Positions 53,389 to 61,989 are shown, counted from the first letter of the stretch. The stretch is DNA of 64,000 nt from CAWJMD01 sp963843835 (GCA_963843835.1 CAWJMD010000003.1:248001-312000); one strand, 5' to 3'. Program-made: numbers and translations. Notes: a model not told the origin generated them from the letters alone.

Positions 53389-53414
53389 TGTCAAGGGATG
53401 GCGTGCCGAGTGGC

Positions 53415-54611
53415 TCAGCCGAGCTCGGTCAGTCCCCGCTTGAGCTGCCGCATGCCCTGGGCGATGCGCTGCTCGTTCTCGATCAGCGCGAACCTCACGA
53501 AGCCGTCGCCCTGCGCCCCGAATCCCACGCCCGGCGACACGGCGACGTCGCACTCGGTGATGACCTTCTTGGCGAACTCGATCGAGCCGAGGTGGCGGTA
53601 GGGCTCGGGGATCGGCGCCCAGGCGAACATCGTCCCCCGGGGCTTGGCGATGGGCCATCCCGCCCGGTTCAGCCCCTCCCACAACGCGTCCCGGCGGCGC
53701 TGGTAGACCGCGTTCACCTCGAGCGGGTAGTCGGCGGCCTCGTCGAGCGTCACCGTGGCCGCGATCTGGATCGGCTGGAAGGTGCCGTAGTCCAGGTAGC
53801 TCTTGAGCTTGGCCAGGGCGCCGACGACCTCGCGGTTGCCGACGAGGAAGGCGACCCGCCATCCGGCCATGGAGAACGACTTGGTCATCGAGTACAGCTC
53901 GACGGCCACCTCCTTGGCACCCTCGCACTGGAGGATCGACGGCGGCAGCCACCCGTCGAAAGCGGTCTCGGCATAGGCGAAGTCGTGGACCAGTACGACG
54001 TCGCGCTCGCGCGCCCAGTCGACCAGCCGCTGCAGGTCGGCGAGCTCGATCGTCGAGGTGGTGGGGTTGTGCGGGAACGACAGCACGACGACCCGCGGCT
54101 TGGGCCAGCCGTACTCCCAGGCCTCCATCACGTTCGCCACGTAGTCCTCGTCGCCGCCGCTGCCGTCGGCCTGGGGGCCGATCGGCACCTGGCGGGCGTC
54201 CGCACCCGCGAAGTACGGCCCCCAGATGTGGATCGGGTACGACGGGGACGGGACGAGCGCGGAGTCCCCCGCCTGCAGCAGCACCCACATCAGGTGGCTG
54301 AACCCCTCCTTGGCGCCGATCGTGCTGATCACCTCGGTCTCGGGGTCGAGCTCGACGCCGAAGCGGCGGCGGTAGAGCCCGGCCACGGCCTGGCGCAGCT
54401 TCGGGATGCCGCGGGAGGACGAGTACCGGTGGTTGCGCTGGTTGTGGGCGGCCTCCGAGAGCTTCTCCACCGTCAGCGCCGGGGACGGGATGTCGGGGTT
54501 GCCGAAGCCGAGGTCGATCACGTCCCGTCCCGCGCGACGCGCCTCGACCTTCAACCCGTCGATGATGGTGAAGACGTACGGGGGCAGGCCGGGAATGCGG
54601 CGGAACTCCAT
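53415..54611 (-). CDS. Pyridoxal-phosphate aminotransferase (AlaC-like)
   Basis: The 398-aa class I aminotransferase is closest in pattern to AlaC alanine transaminases and LL-diaminopimelate aminotransferase relatives. Key segments are DLGFGNPDIPSP, SRGIPKLRQA, PSPSYPIHIW and FPHNPTTSTI. Catalytic Asp D210 is in VLVHDFAYAE, and the PLP lysine K244 is in YSMTKSFSMAGWRV. The ATG at 54611 has TAGCCT 6 nt upstream, indicating a leaderless mRNA. Substrate preference (alanine/pyruvate) is inferred from family resemblance. Confidence 0.85.
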   Translation of the reverse strand: MEFRRIPGLPPYVFTIIDGLKVEARRAGRDVIDLGFGNPDIPSPALTVEKLSEAAHNQRNHRYSSSRGIPKLRQAVAGLYRRRFGVELDPETEVISTIGAKEGFSHLMWVLLQAGDSALVPSPSYPIHIWGPYFAGADARQVPIGPQADGSGGDEDYVANVMEAWEYGWPKPRVVVLSFPHNPTTSTIELADLQRLVDWARERDVVLVHDFAYAETAFDGWLPPSILQCEGAKEVAVELYSMTKSFSMAGWRVAFLVGNREVVGALAKLKSYLDYGTFQPIQIAATVTLDEAADYPLEVNAVYQRRRDALWEGLNRAGWPIAKPRGTMFAWAPIPEPYRHLGSIEFAKKVITECDVAVSPGVGFGAQGDGFVRFALIENEQRIAQGMRQLKRGLTELG

Positions 54612-54617
54612 CACGGC

Positions 54618-54623
54618 AGGCTA
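54618..54623 (-). promoter_or_regulatory. -10 element for leaderless AlaC-like gene
   Basis: TAGCCT is 6 nt upstream of the ATG at 54611, within the 25-nt gap after the diguanylate cyclase gene. Confidence 0.45.
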
Positions 54624-54636
54624 TCGCCGGCGATGG

Positions 54637-55812
54637 TCACCGGGTCGCGTCGAGAAGGTCCTCGGGCGGGCTGTCCACGGTCTCGGGGAGCGGGTCGGCG
54701 GGGGCCATCACCCACCGGTCGCGGCCCAGCTCCTTGGCGCGGTACATCGCGGCGTCCGCGACGGCGACCAGCTGCCACACCCACTCGACGGCGTCGGCGC
54801 CGCCGGTGGGGCTCGCCACGGCAACCCCGATCGAGCAAGTGGTGTGCACCGGGCTCTCGGCGTCGCGCACGGCCTCGTGCAGCCGCTCCGCCATGCGGTA
54901 GGCGTCGGACCGGCCAGGGACCTGGGCGAGCACGAGCATCTCCTCGCCCCCGATCCGTGAGGCCACGTCGCCCTCGCGGAGCACACCGCGCACGCTGTCG
55001 GCGGTGGCGCAGAGCACCTCGTCGCCGGTGGCGTGCCCGTACGTGTCGTTGACCACCTTGAAGTGGTCGATGTCGATGAGGAGGGCGGCCACCGACTGGC
55101 CGGAGCGGCGGGCGTCGGCCAGCAGCGCGCCCGCCCGCTCGGCGACGTGACGGCGGTTCGGCAGGGCGGTCAGCGGGTCGATGGTCGAGAGCATCCGGGT
55201 CTGCTCGAGCAGCCGCTCCGACCGGCGGCGCAGCACGAAGATCGCCAGGGCGGTGAGGTCGAGCACCCCGGCGTGCACGACGACCTGCACGACCAGAGCG
55301 GTCGGGTCGGCGTAGGCGCCGGAGAGCCCGACGGCGATCGAGGGCACCACCACCGCGCAGTGCACACCGAGCAGGCGCGGGCCGAGCAGCGCGCCGGCGC
55401 ACAGCGTCGAGAAGAGCAGCATCATCGGCGTCGCGTACAGCGCCGAGTCGACCACGCACAGCGCGACCACCACGTAGACGAGGTCGCCGGCCAGCACGAA
55501 GATCGGCACCAGCCACGCAGCCCGCTCCCCACCGGCGAAGAGCACGAGGCCGCCGACCACCAGCGTCAGCATCGTCGCCGCATAGACCACCGTGGACACC
55601 CCGGGCCTGAGGACGCCGGGCAAGAACAGGTTGACCAGGCCCAGGAGGCCGCCCGAGATCGCGAGCACCGAGATCAGCTGCATCGACCGGCCGGCCCAGG
55701 GGCTGTGCGCGGGGGCGGACGAGGCGAGGTCCCGGCCTCGTCGGCGGTCAGTCACCTGCAGTGGCGCGAGCGCATGGTCGCCCGAGGACGACGGAGCACG
55801 CGTACTCGCCAT
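54637..55812 (-). CDS. Membrane diguanylate cyclase (GGDEF)
   Basis: The 391-aa protein makes cyclic di-GMP from GTP. About six N-terminal helices (residues about 45-195) form a membrane sensor. The GGDEF domain shows DPLTALPNRR, LIDIDHFKVVNDTYGHATGDEVL and an active-site signature GGEEM (288-292), a tolerated GGDEF variant. An inhibitory RxxD site (R279-D282) is present. No EAL domain is attached. GGAGGGGAT precedes the ATG. It lies 15 nt after rsmI on the same strand. Confidence 0.93.
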   Translation of the reverse strand: MASTRAPSSSGDHALAPLQVTDRRRGRDLASSAPAHSPWAGRSMQLISVLAISGGLLGLVNLFLPGVLRPGVSTVVYAATMLTLVVGGLVLFAGGERAAWLVPIFVLAGDLVYVVVALCVVDSALYATPMMLLFSTLCAGALLGPRLLGVHCAVVVPSIAVGLSGAYADPTALVVQVVVHAGVLDLTALAIFVLRRRSERLLEQTRMLSTIDPLTALPNRRHVAERAGALLADARRSGQSVAALLIDIDHFKVVNDTYGHATGDEVLCATADSVRGVLREGDVASRIGGEEMLVLAQVPGRSDAYRMAERLHEAVRDAESPVHTTCSIGVAVASPTGGADAVEWVWQLVAVADAAMYRAKELGRDRWVMAPADPLPETVDSPPEDLLDATR

Positions 55813-55827
55813 CGCCGATCCCCTCCC

Positions 55828-56700
55828 CTATCGCTCTGCCAGGACCGCGGCGTAGATCTCGCGGGCGGAGGCACCACTGCTCGCGGCCACCTCGCGCGTC
55901 GCGTCCTTCAGTCGCACCCCCCTGGCCACCAGCTCCTCGACCCGGCGGACCAGTGTCTTGACGTCGACCGGAACCCTGGGGGCTCCGCCGACGACAACTG
56001 TGACCTCACCACGGACGTTCGCGGTACCCACCCAAATGACTAGATCGTCTAGTCCCCCGCGCACCACCTCCTCGTAGGTCTTGGTCAGCTCGCGGCACAC
56101 GGCGGCCCGGCGCGTGGGTCCGAACGCCACGGCCATCGCCCCGAGCAGGTCCGCCAGGCGGTGCGGCGCCTCGAAGAAGACCATCGTGCGGGGCTCGTCG
56201 CCGAGCGCGGCGAGCGCCCGCGCCCGCTCACCCGCCTTGCGCGGAGCGAAGCCCTCGAAGCAGAACCGGTCGGTGGCCAGGCCCGAGACGGCGAGCGCGG
56301 TGAGGACCGCCGAGGGTCCGGGGACGGCCGTCACGTGGACGCCGGCCTCCACCGCCGCGGTGACCAGGCGGTAGCCCGGATCGGACACCGACGGCATCCC
56401 GGCGTCCGTCACGACCAGGACGGTCGCCCCGGCGGCCGCCATCGCGACGAGCTCCGGGGCGGAGGTCGCCTCGTTGTGCTCGTGGTGGCTGAGCAGGCGG
56501 CCGGGGATCGTCACCCCGAGGGCAGAGGCGAGGCGCCGGACGCGCCGCGTGTCCTCGGCCGCGACGACGTCGGCCGTCGACAGCAGGGTGGCCAGCCGGG
56601 CCGGCGCGTCGGCAGGGTCGCCGATGGGGGTGCCGGCCAGCACGATCCGTCCCCCCGACGACTCGGCGCCGGCGGGGTCCGACGCACCGACGGGGTCCAC
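55828..56700 (-). CDS. rsmI: 16S rRNA (cytidine1402-2'-O)-methyltransferase
   Basis: The 290-aa tetrapyrrole-methylase-fold enzyme methylates the ribose of C1402 in the decoding centre. It has GRIVLAGTPIGDPADAPARL, AAEDTRRVRRL, SHHEHN, VVTDAGMPSVSDPGYRLV, AVPGPSAVLTALAVSGL, FEAPHRLADLL and CRELTKTYEEVVRG. A winged C-terminal segment follows. It starts with GTG; GAGGAT lies 6 nt upstream, possibly a leaderless promoter. It diverges from pmt, as in mycobacteria. Confidence 0.95.
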   Translation of the reverse strand: MDPVGASDPAGAESSGGRIVLAGTPIGDPADAPARLATLLSTADVVAAEDTRRVRRLASALGVTIPGRLLSHHEHNEATSAPELVAMAAAGATVLVVTDAGMPSVSDPGYRLVTAAVEAGVHVTAVPGPSAVLTALAVSGLATDRFCFEGFAPRKAGERARALAALGDEPRTMVFFEAPHRLADLLGAMAVAFGPTRRAAVCRELTKTYEEVVRGGLDDLVIWVGTANVRGEVTVVVGGAPRVPVDVKTLVRRVEELVARGVRLKDATREVAASSGASAREIYAAVLAER

Positions 56701-56726
56701 GGACCGATCCTCTCAGGTCGGACACC

Positions 56727-56732
56727 TACGAT
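56727..56732 (+). promoter_or_regulatory. -10 element for leaderless pmt
   Basis: TACGAT is 6 nt upstream of the pmt GTG in the 38-bp divergent region with rsmI. A minus-strand GAGGAT (56707-56712) is the same distance from the rsmI GTG. Confidence 0.5.
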
Positions 56733-56738
56733 GCCCCG

Positions 56739-58373
56739 GTGACCTCGCCCGCCACCGCGCCCCCGGCCACGGAGGCGGCGCGTCCCGGCACGGCGGAGGG
56801 ACGCGACGACCGACCCGGGAGGTCACGCCGAGGCACCGGCGAGGGGCGACTGCGCCGGCACCTGCTCGGGCGACGACCCACCGACCAGCTGTGGGGGTGG
56901 CTCGGGCCGCTGCTCGTGACGGCGATCGGGGGCGTGCTGCGGTTCTGGCACCTCGACCGGCCCCACCAGCTGGTCTTCGACGAGACGTACTACGTCAAGC
57001 AGGCGTACACGCTGTGGCAGAACGGCTACGAGAACCAGTGGCCCAAGGAGGCGGACGCCCGCTTCACGGTCGGGCAGCCCGACATCTACCTGCAGGCCGG
57101 CGACCGCGCGGTGCACCCACCCGTGGGCAAGTGGATGATCGCCGTCGGCGAGTGGCTGTTCGGCATCGACTCGTCCTGGGGCTGGCGGTTCTCGGCCGCC
57201 GTCGTCGGGACGTTGATGATCCTGATCCTCGCGCGCACCGCGCGCCGGCTGCTGGGGTCCACGCTGCTCGGGTCGACCGCCGGGCTGCTGCTCGCCGTCG
57301 ACGGCCACCACCTCGTCCACAGCCGGACGAGCCTGCTCGACATCTTCCTGGCCTTCTGGGTGCTGTGTGCCTTCGCGGCTCTCGTCGTCGACCGCGACCG
57401 CTCCCGGGCACGACTGGCGGCTGCGGTCGCGCGCGCCCGCAACACCGGCACCCTGACGCCCTGGGGCCCGTGGCTCGGAGCCAGGCCCTGGCGCCTCGTC
57501 GCGGCGCTGTGCCTGGGTCTCGCGTGCGGCGTGAAGTGGTCGGCCCTGTTCTACCTGGCCGCCTTCGGCGTGATGACCGTCGTCTGGGACATGTCCGCCC
57601 GGCGCGGTGCCGACATCGAGCGGTGGTTCACCGCCGGGGTGCTCAAGGACGGTGTGCCCGCGGCCCTGACCATGCTGCCCATCGCGCTCGTGGTGTACGT
57701 GTCGAGCTGGGCCGGCTGGTTCGCGTCCGAGGACGGCTACCTGCGCCGCTGGGCGTCGGAGAACCCTTCCGGCAGTGCGGTACCCGACGCGCTCCGCTCG
57801 CTCTGGCACTACCACGCGGACATGCTGTCGTTCCACGAGGGACTGTCCGCCGAGCACCCCTACCAGTCCGGTCCGTGGTCGTGGCTGGTGCAGGGGCGGC
57901 CCACGTCCTTCTTCTACGAGGACCCGTCGTCGGGTCAGATGGGGTGCGCCGTCGAGACGTGCTCCCGCGCGATCACGTCGCTCGGCAACCCGCTCATCTG
58001 GTGGGGCGCGACGCTGTCGCTCGCGGTGGTCGCGGTCGTGTGGGTGGCCCGCCGCGACTGGCGCGCCGGGGCGATCCTCGCCGGCGTCGGCGCCGGCCTG
58101 CTGCCGTGGTTCATGTACCCCGACCGCACCATCTACGCCTTCTACTCGGTGACGTTCGAGCCCTACGTGGTGCTGGCCCTGGCCTACGGACTGGGCCTGG
58201 TGCTGGGCCCACCCGTGGCGACGGCACAGCGACGGCTCGTCGGGGCCGGGGTCGCCGGCGGCTTCGTGGTGGCCTGCGTCGCCGCCTCGGCCTTCTTCTG
58301 GCCGGTGTGGACCGCTGTGGTGATCCCCTACTCGCAGTGGCAGCTGCGCATGTGGCTGCCGAGCTGGGTCTGA
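56739..58373 (+). CDS. pmt: Polyprenol-phosphate-mannose protein mannosyltransferase
   Basis: This GT39 integral-membrane enzyme transfers mannose from polyprenol-phosphate-mannose to Ser or Thr of exported proteins. The 544-aa protein has about 11 helices. The catalytic acidic pair D81-E82 is in LVFDETYYVKQAYT, in the first extracytoplasmic loop. HPPVGKWMIAVGEWLFG, HSRTSLLDIFL and GVKWSALFY are PMT hallmarks. The GTG at 56739 follows TACGAT by 6 nt. Actinobacterial O-mannosylation acts with Sec-exported proteins. Confidence 0.95.
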   Translation: MTSPATAPPATEAARPGTAEGRDDRPGRSRRGTGEGRLRRHLLGRRPTDQLWGWLGPLLVTAIGGVLRFWHLDRPHQLVFDETYYVKQAYTLWQNGYENQWPKEADARFTVGQPDIYLQAGDRAVHPPVGKWMIAVGEWLFGIDSSWGWRFSAAVVGTLMILILARTARRLLGSTLLGSTAGLLLAVDGHHLVHSRTSLLDIFLAFWVLCAFAALVVDRDRSRARLAAAVARARNTGTLTPWGPWLGARPWRLVAALCLGLACGVKWSALFYLAAFGVMTVVWDMSARRGADIERWFTAGVLKDGVPAALTMLPIALVVYVSSWAGWFASEDGYLRRWASENPSGSAVPDALRSLWHYHADMLSFHEGLSAEHPYQSGPWSWLVQGRPTSFFYEDPSSGQMGCAVETCSRAITSLGNPLIWWGATLSLAVVAVVWVARRDWRAGAILAGVGAGLLPWFMYPDRTIYAFYSVTFEPYVVLALAYGLGLVLGPPVATAQRRLVGAGVAGGFVVACVAASAFFWPVWTAVVIPYSQWQLRMWLPSWV

Positions 58374-58432
58374 CCCCCTCTGCCGGGCCGCGGCGTGAGA
58401 CCGGTCACACGCGTCCGCTCGATGCCGGCCCA

Positions 58433-58453
58433 ACCCTCACGCACCGGTAGGGT
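58433..58453 (+). promoter_or_regulatory. MerR-type dyad upstream of the SulP operon
   Basis: ACCCT-11 nt-AGGGT spans 21 bp with ACC and GGT edges, the layout of many MerR-family operators. It contains a -10-like TAGGGT (58448-58453). The MerR gene two genes downstream is the likely regulator. Confidence 0.45.
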
Positions 58454-58611
58454 CTGCACGAGCGACGGAACCGTGACGGCCCCTGACAGGCCCACGCTCT
58501 CGTTCCGCAGCACCGACCTCCAGGGGCGCCGACGCCCCACCTCGTGACCGCGCGCTCCGATCGGCAGCGCGCCCGGGCGCCCTCGCGCGCCGCCCCGACC
58601 GAAACGGCCGC
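58454..58611 (+). promoter_or_regulatory. Structured 5' leader of the SulP operon
   Basis: About 158 nt separate the putative start site from the SulP ATG. It contains hairpins GGGGCG/CGCCCC (58523-58538), GCGCGC/GCGCGC (58550-58572) and a longer-range CGGAAC/GTTCCG pair (58466-58507). No known riboswitch class was recognised. No obvious Shine-Dalgarno precedes the ATG. Confidence 0.35.
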
Positions 58612-60102
58612 ATGTCCCTCACCGCACTCGTCCCTGCCCGCCCACACCGCCCGGAGTGGCTCTCCCCCAAGGTGTTCCGCACCGAGGTCCTCGCCGGGCT
58701 GGTCGTGGCGCTCGCGTTGATCCCCGAGGCCATCTCGTTCTCGATCCTCGCCGGGGTCGACCCGCGAGTGGGTCTCTTCGCGTCTTTCACGATGGCCGTC
58801 GTGATCGCCTTCACCGGTGGTCGCCCCGCGATGATCTCCGCAGCGACCGGCGCGATCGCCCTGGTCCTCGCACCGCTGGCCAAGGAGCACGGGCTCGACT
58901 ACCTGATCGCCGCCGTCATCCTCGGTGGCCTGATCCAGGTCGTCCTCGGGGTGCTCGGCGTCGCCCGGCTGATGCGTTTCGTGCCCCGGAGCGTCATGGT
59001 CGGGTTCGTCAACGCGCTGGCCATCCTCATCTTCCTGGCCCAGCTGCCCCACCTGTGGGGGGTGCCGTTCCTGGTCTACCCGCTGGTCGCGCTGGCCCTG
59101 TTCCTGATCCTCGCCCTTCCGCGCCTCACCAAGGCCGTGCCGGCCCCCCTCGTCGCGATCGTCGTCCTGACGGTGCTCACGACGACGACCGCCCTGGTCG
59201 TGCCCACGGTGGGGGACGAGGGGGAGCTGCCCGACGCGCTGCCCACGCTCGGCCTGCCCGACATCCCCTACGACTTCGCCACCCTCCAGCTCATCGCGCC
59301 GTACGCCATGGCGCTCGCGCTGGTCGGGCTGATGGAGTCGCTGATGACCGCGAAGCTCGTCGACGACATCACGGACACGCACTCGTCCAAGACCCGCGAG
59401 TCGTGGGGTCAGGGCGTCGCCAACGTCGTCACCGGGTTCTTCGGTGGCATGGGGGGCTGCGCGATGATCGGCCAGACGATGATCAACGTGAAGTCCTCAG
59501 GGGCACGGACTCGGCTGTCCACGTTCCTCTCCGGCGTCTTCCTGCTCATCCTCGTCGTCGTCCTCGGCCCGATCGTCGCCACCATCCCCATGGCCGCGCT
59601 CGTCGCCGTGATGATCGTCGTCGCCGGGCTCACGTTCGACTGGCACTCGGTCGCCCCGGCCACGCTGCGCCGCATGCCGAAGAGTGAGACCTCGGTGATG
59701 GTCGTGACCGTCGCCGTGGTGGTCCTGACCCACAACCTCGCCTACGGCGTCATCGCGGGGACGCTGACCGCGATGATCCTCTTCGCACGCCGCGTCGCCC
59801 ACCTGGTCGAGGTCACGGCCGTCACGGACCCGGAGGGCAAGCAGGTCGTGTACGCCGTGCGCGGGGAGCTGTTCTTCGCCTCCAGCAACGACCTGGTCGG
59901 TCAGTTCGACTACAACCAGGACCCGGACGAGGTCGTCATCGACATGTCGGAGTCCCACGTGTGGGACGCGTCCTCCGTCGCCGCGCTGGACGCCGTGACG
60001 ACCAAGTACGCCCGCCGCGGCAAGACCGTCCGCATCCACGGGCTCAACGAGCCCAGCGGCCACATGCACGACCGCCTGACCGGTCAGCTCTCGGGTCACT
60101 GA
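58612..60102 (+). CDS. SulP-family inorganic anion transporter with STAS domain
   Basis: The 496-aa protein has 10-14 helices starting at residue about 25 (VLAGLVVALALIPEAISFSILAG), the SulP signature region with Pro. A cytosolic STAS domain begins about residue 410 (GKQVVYAVRGELFFASSNDL, VVIDMSESHVWDASSVAALD). SulP members carry sulfate, bicarbonate or other anions. The SulP core NVVTGFFGGMGGCAMIGQT is present. Its stop overlaps the MerR start by 1 bp. Whether it feeds the sulfate-reduction operon is unknown; bicarbonate is equally possible. Confidence 0.92.
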   Translation: MSLTALVPARPHRPEWLSPKVFRTEVLAGLVVALALIPEAISFSILAGVDPRVGLFASFTMAVVIAFTGGRPAMISAATGAIALVLAPLAKEHGLDYLIAAVILGGLIQVVLGVLGVARLMRFVPRSVMVGFVNALAILIFLAQLPHLWGVPFLVYPLVALALFLILALPRLTKAVPAPLVAIVVLTVLTTTTALVVPTVGDEGELPDALPTLGLPDIPYDFATLQLIAPYAMALALVGLMESLMTAKLVDDITDTHSSKTRESWGQGVANVVTGFFGGMGGCAMIGQTMINVKSSGARTRLSTFLSGVFLLILVVVLGPIVATIPMAALVAVMIVVAGLTFDWHSVAPATLRRMPKSETSVMVVTVAVVVLTHNLAYGVIAGTLTAMILFARRVAHLVEVTAVTDPEGKQVVYAVRGELFFASSNDLVGQFDYNQDPDEVVIDMSESHVWDASSVAALDAVTTKYARRGKTVRIHGLNEPSGHMHDRLTGQLSGH

Positions 60103-60536
60103 TGGGAAGGGCACCCGCCACCCGCGGCCTGATGCGGATCGGGGACGTCGCCGAGCGCACCGGACTCAGCCTGCGGTCCATCCGGCACTACGAGGACGTC
60201 GGGCTGCTCTCCCCCTCGGAGCGCAGCCCCGGTGGTTTCCGGCTGTACACCGAGGCAGCCGTCGCCCGCCTGCTCGTGGTCAGGGGCATGAAGCCGCTCG
60301 ACTTCACGCTCGAGCAGATGCGCGACCTCCTCGACGTGGTCGACGGCCTCGAGGACGAGGACGCGGCACCGGAGCAGGTCGCGGCACTGCGTGCTCGGCT
60401 GGTCGACTACCAGGAGGTCGTCGGCGAGGGGGTCGCGACGCTCAGGTCACGCCTGGCGAACGCGCTCGCTCTCCGGACGGCGCTGGACCACCTGCTCTCC
60501 GCACCGGCCGACGAGGCTGTCGCCACCGTGGGATGA
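60102..60536 (+). CDS. MerR-family transcriptional regulator
   Basis: The 144-aa regulator has the MerR winged helix-turn-helix MRIGDVAERTGLSLRSIRHYEDVGLLSPSERSPGGFRLYTEA, here quoted only as its key parts RIGDVAERTG and RHYEDVGLL, and a dimerisation coiled coil after residue 80. No conserved metal-binding cysteines are seen, so it is not a classic metal sensor. The ATG overlaps the SulP stop (TGATG); an internal ATG at 60132 is an alternative start. A 21-bp dyad upstream of SulP is its likely operator. Confidence 0.9.
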   Translation: MGRAPATRGLMRIGDVAERTGLSLRSIRHYEDVGLLSPSERSPGGFRLYTEAAVARLLVVRGMKPLDFTLEQMRDLLDVVDGLEDEDAAPEQVAALRARLVDYQEVVGEGVATLRSRLANALALRTALDHLLSAPADEAVATVG

Positions 60537-61297
60537 TCCGGGTCGTGGACCTGCGGATCTGCACCCTCGCCGAGCGCCCGGACGCGCAGGACCTGCTCTG
60601 GGAGCTGAGCAGCCTGTGGCCCGACTTCATGAAGCAGGACCCGGTCTCCGACCTCTACTACACGGACGTCGTCGAGACCTTCTCCGAGTTCGTGCTCCTC
60701 GGCTGGGACTCCGGCGACCCGGACCGGTTGCTCGCCCGGGGCTTCTCCGTCCCGTTCTGCTTCGGCGCCCGGTTCGACCGCGAGTCACTGCCCCCGGGCG
60801 GCTGGGACGCCGTGATCCAGTGGTCCTACGCCGACCGCCTGCGCGGTCGGACGACGACCCACGTCTCGGCCTTGGAGATCCTCGTCGACCCGTCCGTCCG
60901 GGGCACGGGCCTGTCGGGCCGGATGCTGACGGCCATGCGGGACAACGCGCGTCGGCTCGGCTACCACGACCTCGTCGCCCCCGTCCGGCCGAACGGCAAG
61001 GCCGACGAACCGCGGACCCCGATGAGCGAGTACCTCGCCCGTCGGCGTCCGGACGGCCTACCCGCCGACCCGTGGCTCCGCGTGCACGTGCGGGCCGGTG
61101 CGGAGGTGGTCGGCGTGGCCCCGGCCTCCATGACCGTCAGCGGCAGCCTGGCCGAGTGGCGCGACTGGACCGGCCTCGCCTTCGACCGGACCGGCGAGGT
61201 GGAGGTTCCCGGCGCGCTGCTGACGGTGCGGTGCGAGCCTGCGCACGACTTCGCGGTCTACGTCGAGCCGAACGTGTGGGTGCATCACCGGCTATGA
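60533..61297 (+). CDS. GNAT-family N-acetyltransferase
   Basis: The 254-aa protein has an acetyl-CoA-binding GNAT core with VSALEILVDPSVRGTGLSGRML, where RGTGLSG is the pyrophosphate loop. It also has HDLVAPVRPNGKADEP and a C-terminal domain with DPWLRVHVRAGAEVVGVAPASM. These features resemble a conserved actinobacterial group of unknown substrate. The ATG overlaps the MerR stop (ATGA). Its 3' end is covered in antisense by the hypothetical gene that follows. Confidence 0.82.
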   Translation: MIRVVDLRICTLAERPDAQDLLWELSSLWPDFMKQDPVSDLYYTDVVETFSEFVLLGWDSGDPDRLLARGFSVPFCFGARFDRESLPPGGWDAVIQWSYADRLRGRTTTHVSALEILVDPSVRGTGLSGRMLTAMRDNARRLGYHDLVAPVRPNGKADEPRTPMSEYLARRRPDGLPADPWLRVHVRAGAEVVGVAPASMTVSGSLAEWRDWTGLAFDRTGEVEVPGALLTVRCEPAHDFAVYVEPNVWVHHRL

Positions 61298-61583
61298 GGA
61301 CTCGCTCCTCGCAGCCGATCACCGACGGTTCCTGGTCGTAGGCGTCGAACAACTCGTCCAGGACGTCGTCGGCGGGACGCACACGACCCTCACGCCGCTG
61401 GGCCGTCTCCGACTCCACCTCGACGGCAGGGGTCGGGCTGTCGAGGCCGAGCGGCGTGCCCGCCTGCTGCCGTACGAGCAGCTCGTCGGGGGAGCGGGTC
61501 GAGAAGCTCAGGCCCAGCCTGGTCAGCGCGCGTTCGCTGGAGACGGCCTGGGAGAACGACTCAGGGGCTGACGGCTGGTCCAC
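61137..61583 (-). CDS. Hypothetical protein, possibly frameshifted at its 3' end
   Basis: From GTG 61583 the frame reads as good high-GC3 coding sequence (for example RALTRLGLSFSTRSPDELL and RPADDVLDELFDAYDQEP) down to about 61300. It then turns into Arg/Pro/Ser-rich antisense of the GNAT gene until a stop at 61137. A one-base frame change near 61310 would instead give a stop (TAG) at 61292-61294, right at the GNAT stop. The natural product is probably about 95 aa. No family is recognised. Confidence 0.4.
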   Translation of the reverse strand: MDQPSAPESFSQAVSSERALTRLGLSFSTRSPDELLVRQQAGTPLGLDSPTPAVEVESETAQRREGRVRPADDVLDELFDAYDQEPSVIGCEERVLIAGDAPTRSARRRPRSRAQARTAPSAARREPPPRRSGRRRGRSSRATRPGCR

Positions 61584-61989
61584 CCGCGTCGGCCAGCGCC
61601 GCCTCGTCCGGGGCGCCCGTGAGGAAGCGCCGCCGGGACCGCCAGAGGACCACGGCCAGGATCACGCCGAAGATCGTGGGGACCACAGGGTCAGGCTCGA
61701 TCGCGGCGACGGCGAGGAGGAAGGCGAACTCGTAGAGCAGCGTGTACCAGGCCCACTGCCTGCCCTGCCGGTAGGGGCCGAGCGTGACGACGAGCATCGC
61801 GACGGCGGAGACGACCAGGAACGCCCCCCAGACCTCGCGAGGCACCTGCAGGATCCCCGTGGTCCGATTGCCGTCCTCGACCACGGTCCCCATCGGGAAG
61901 AACATGTAGCTGAGGCCGAAGAAGACGATGAGGACGTTGATCACCACGAAGGCGATCCATCCCTTGCCGGCGCGAGTGGGTGCAGGCAC
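61561..61989 (-). CDS. Small membrane protein of unknown function
   Basis: The GTG at 61989 gives 142 aa with four predicted helices: GWIAFVVINVLIVFFGLSYMF, VWGAFLVVSAVAMLVVTLGPY, WAWYTLLYEFAFLLAVAAI and VPTIFGVILAVVLWRSRRRF. The tail is acidic and Ala-rich. A longer frame to 62196 runs through tRNA-Ala and is not credible. The stop overlaps the hypothetical gene start by 23 bp. No named family is recognised. Confidence 0.65.
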   Translation of the reverse strand: MPAPTRAGKGWIAFVVINVLIVFFGLSYMFFPMGTVVEDGNRTTGILQVPREVWGAFLVVSAVAMLVVTLGPYRQGRQWAWYTLLYEFAFLLAVAAIEPDPVVPTIFGVILAVVLWRSRRRFLTGAPDEAALADAGGPAVSP

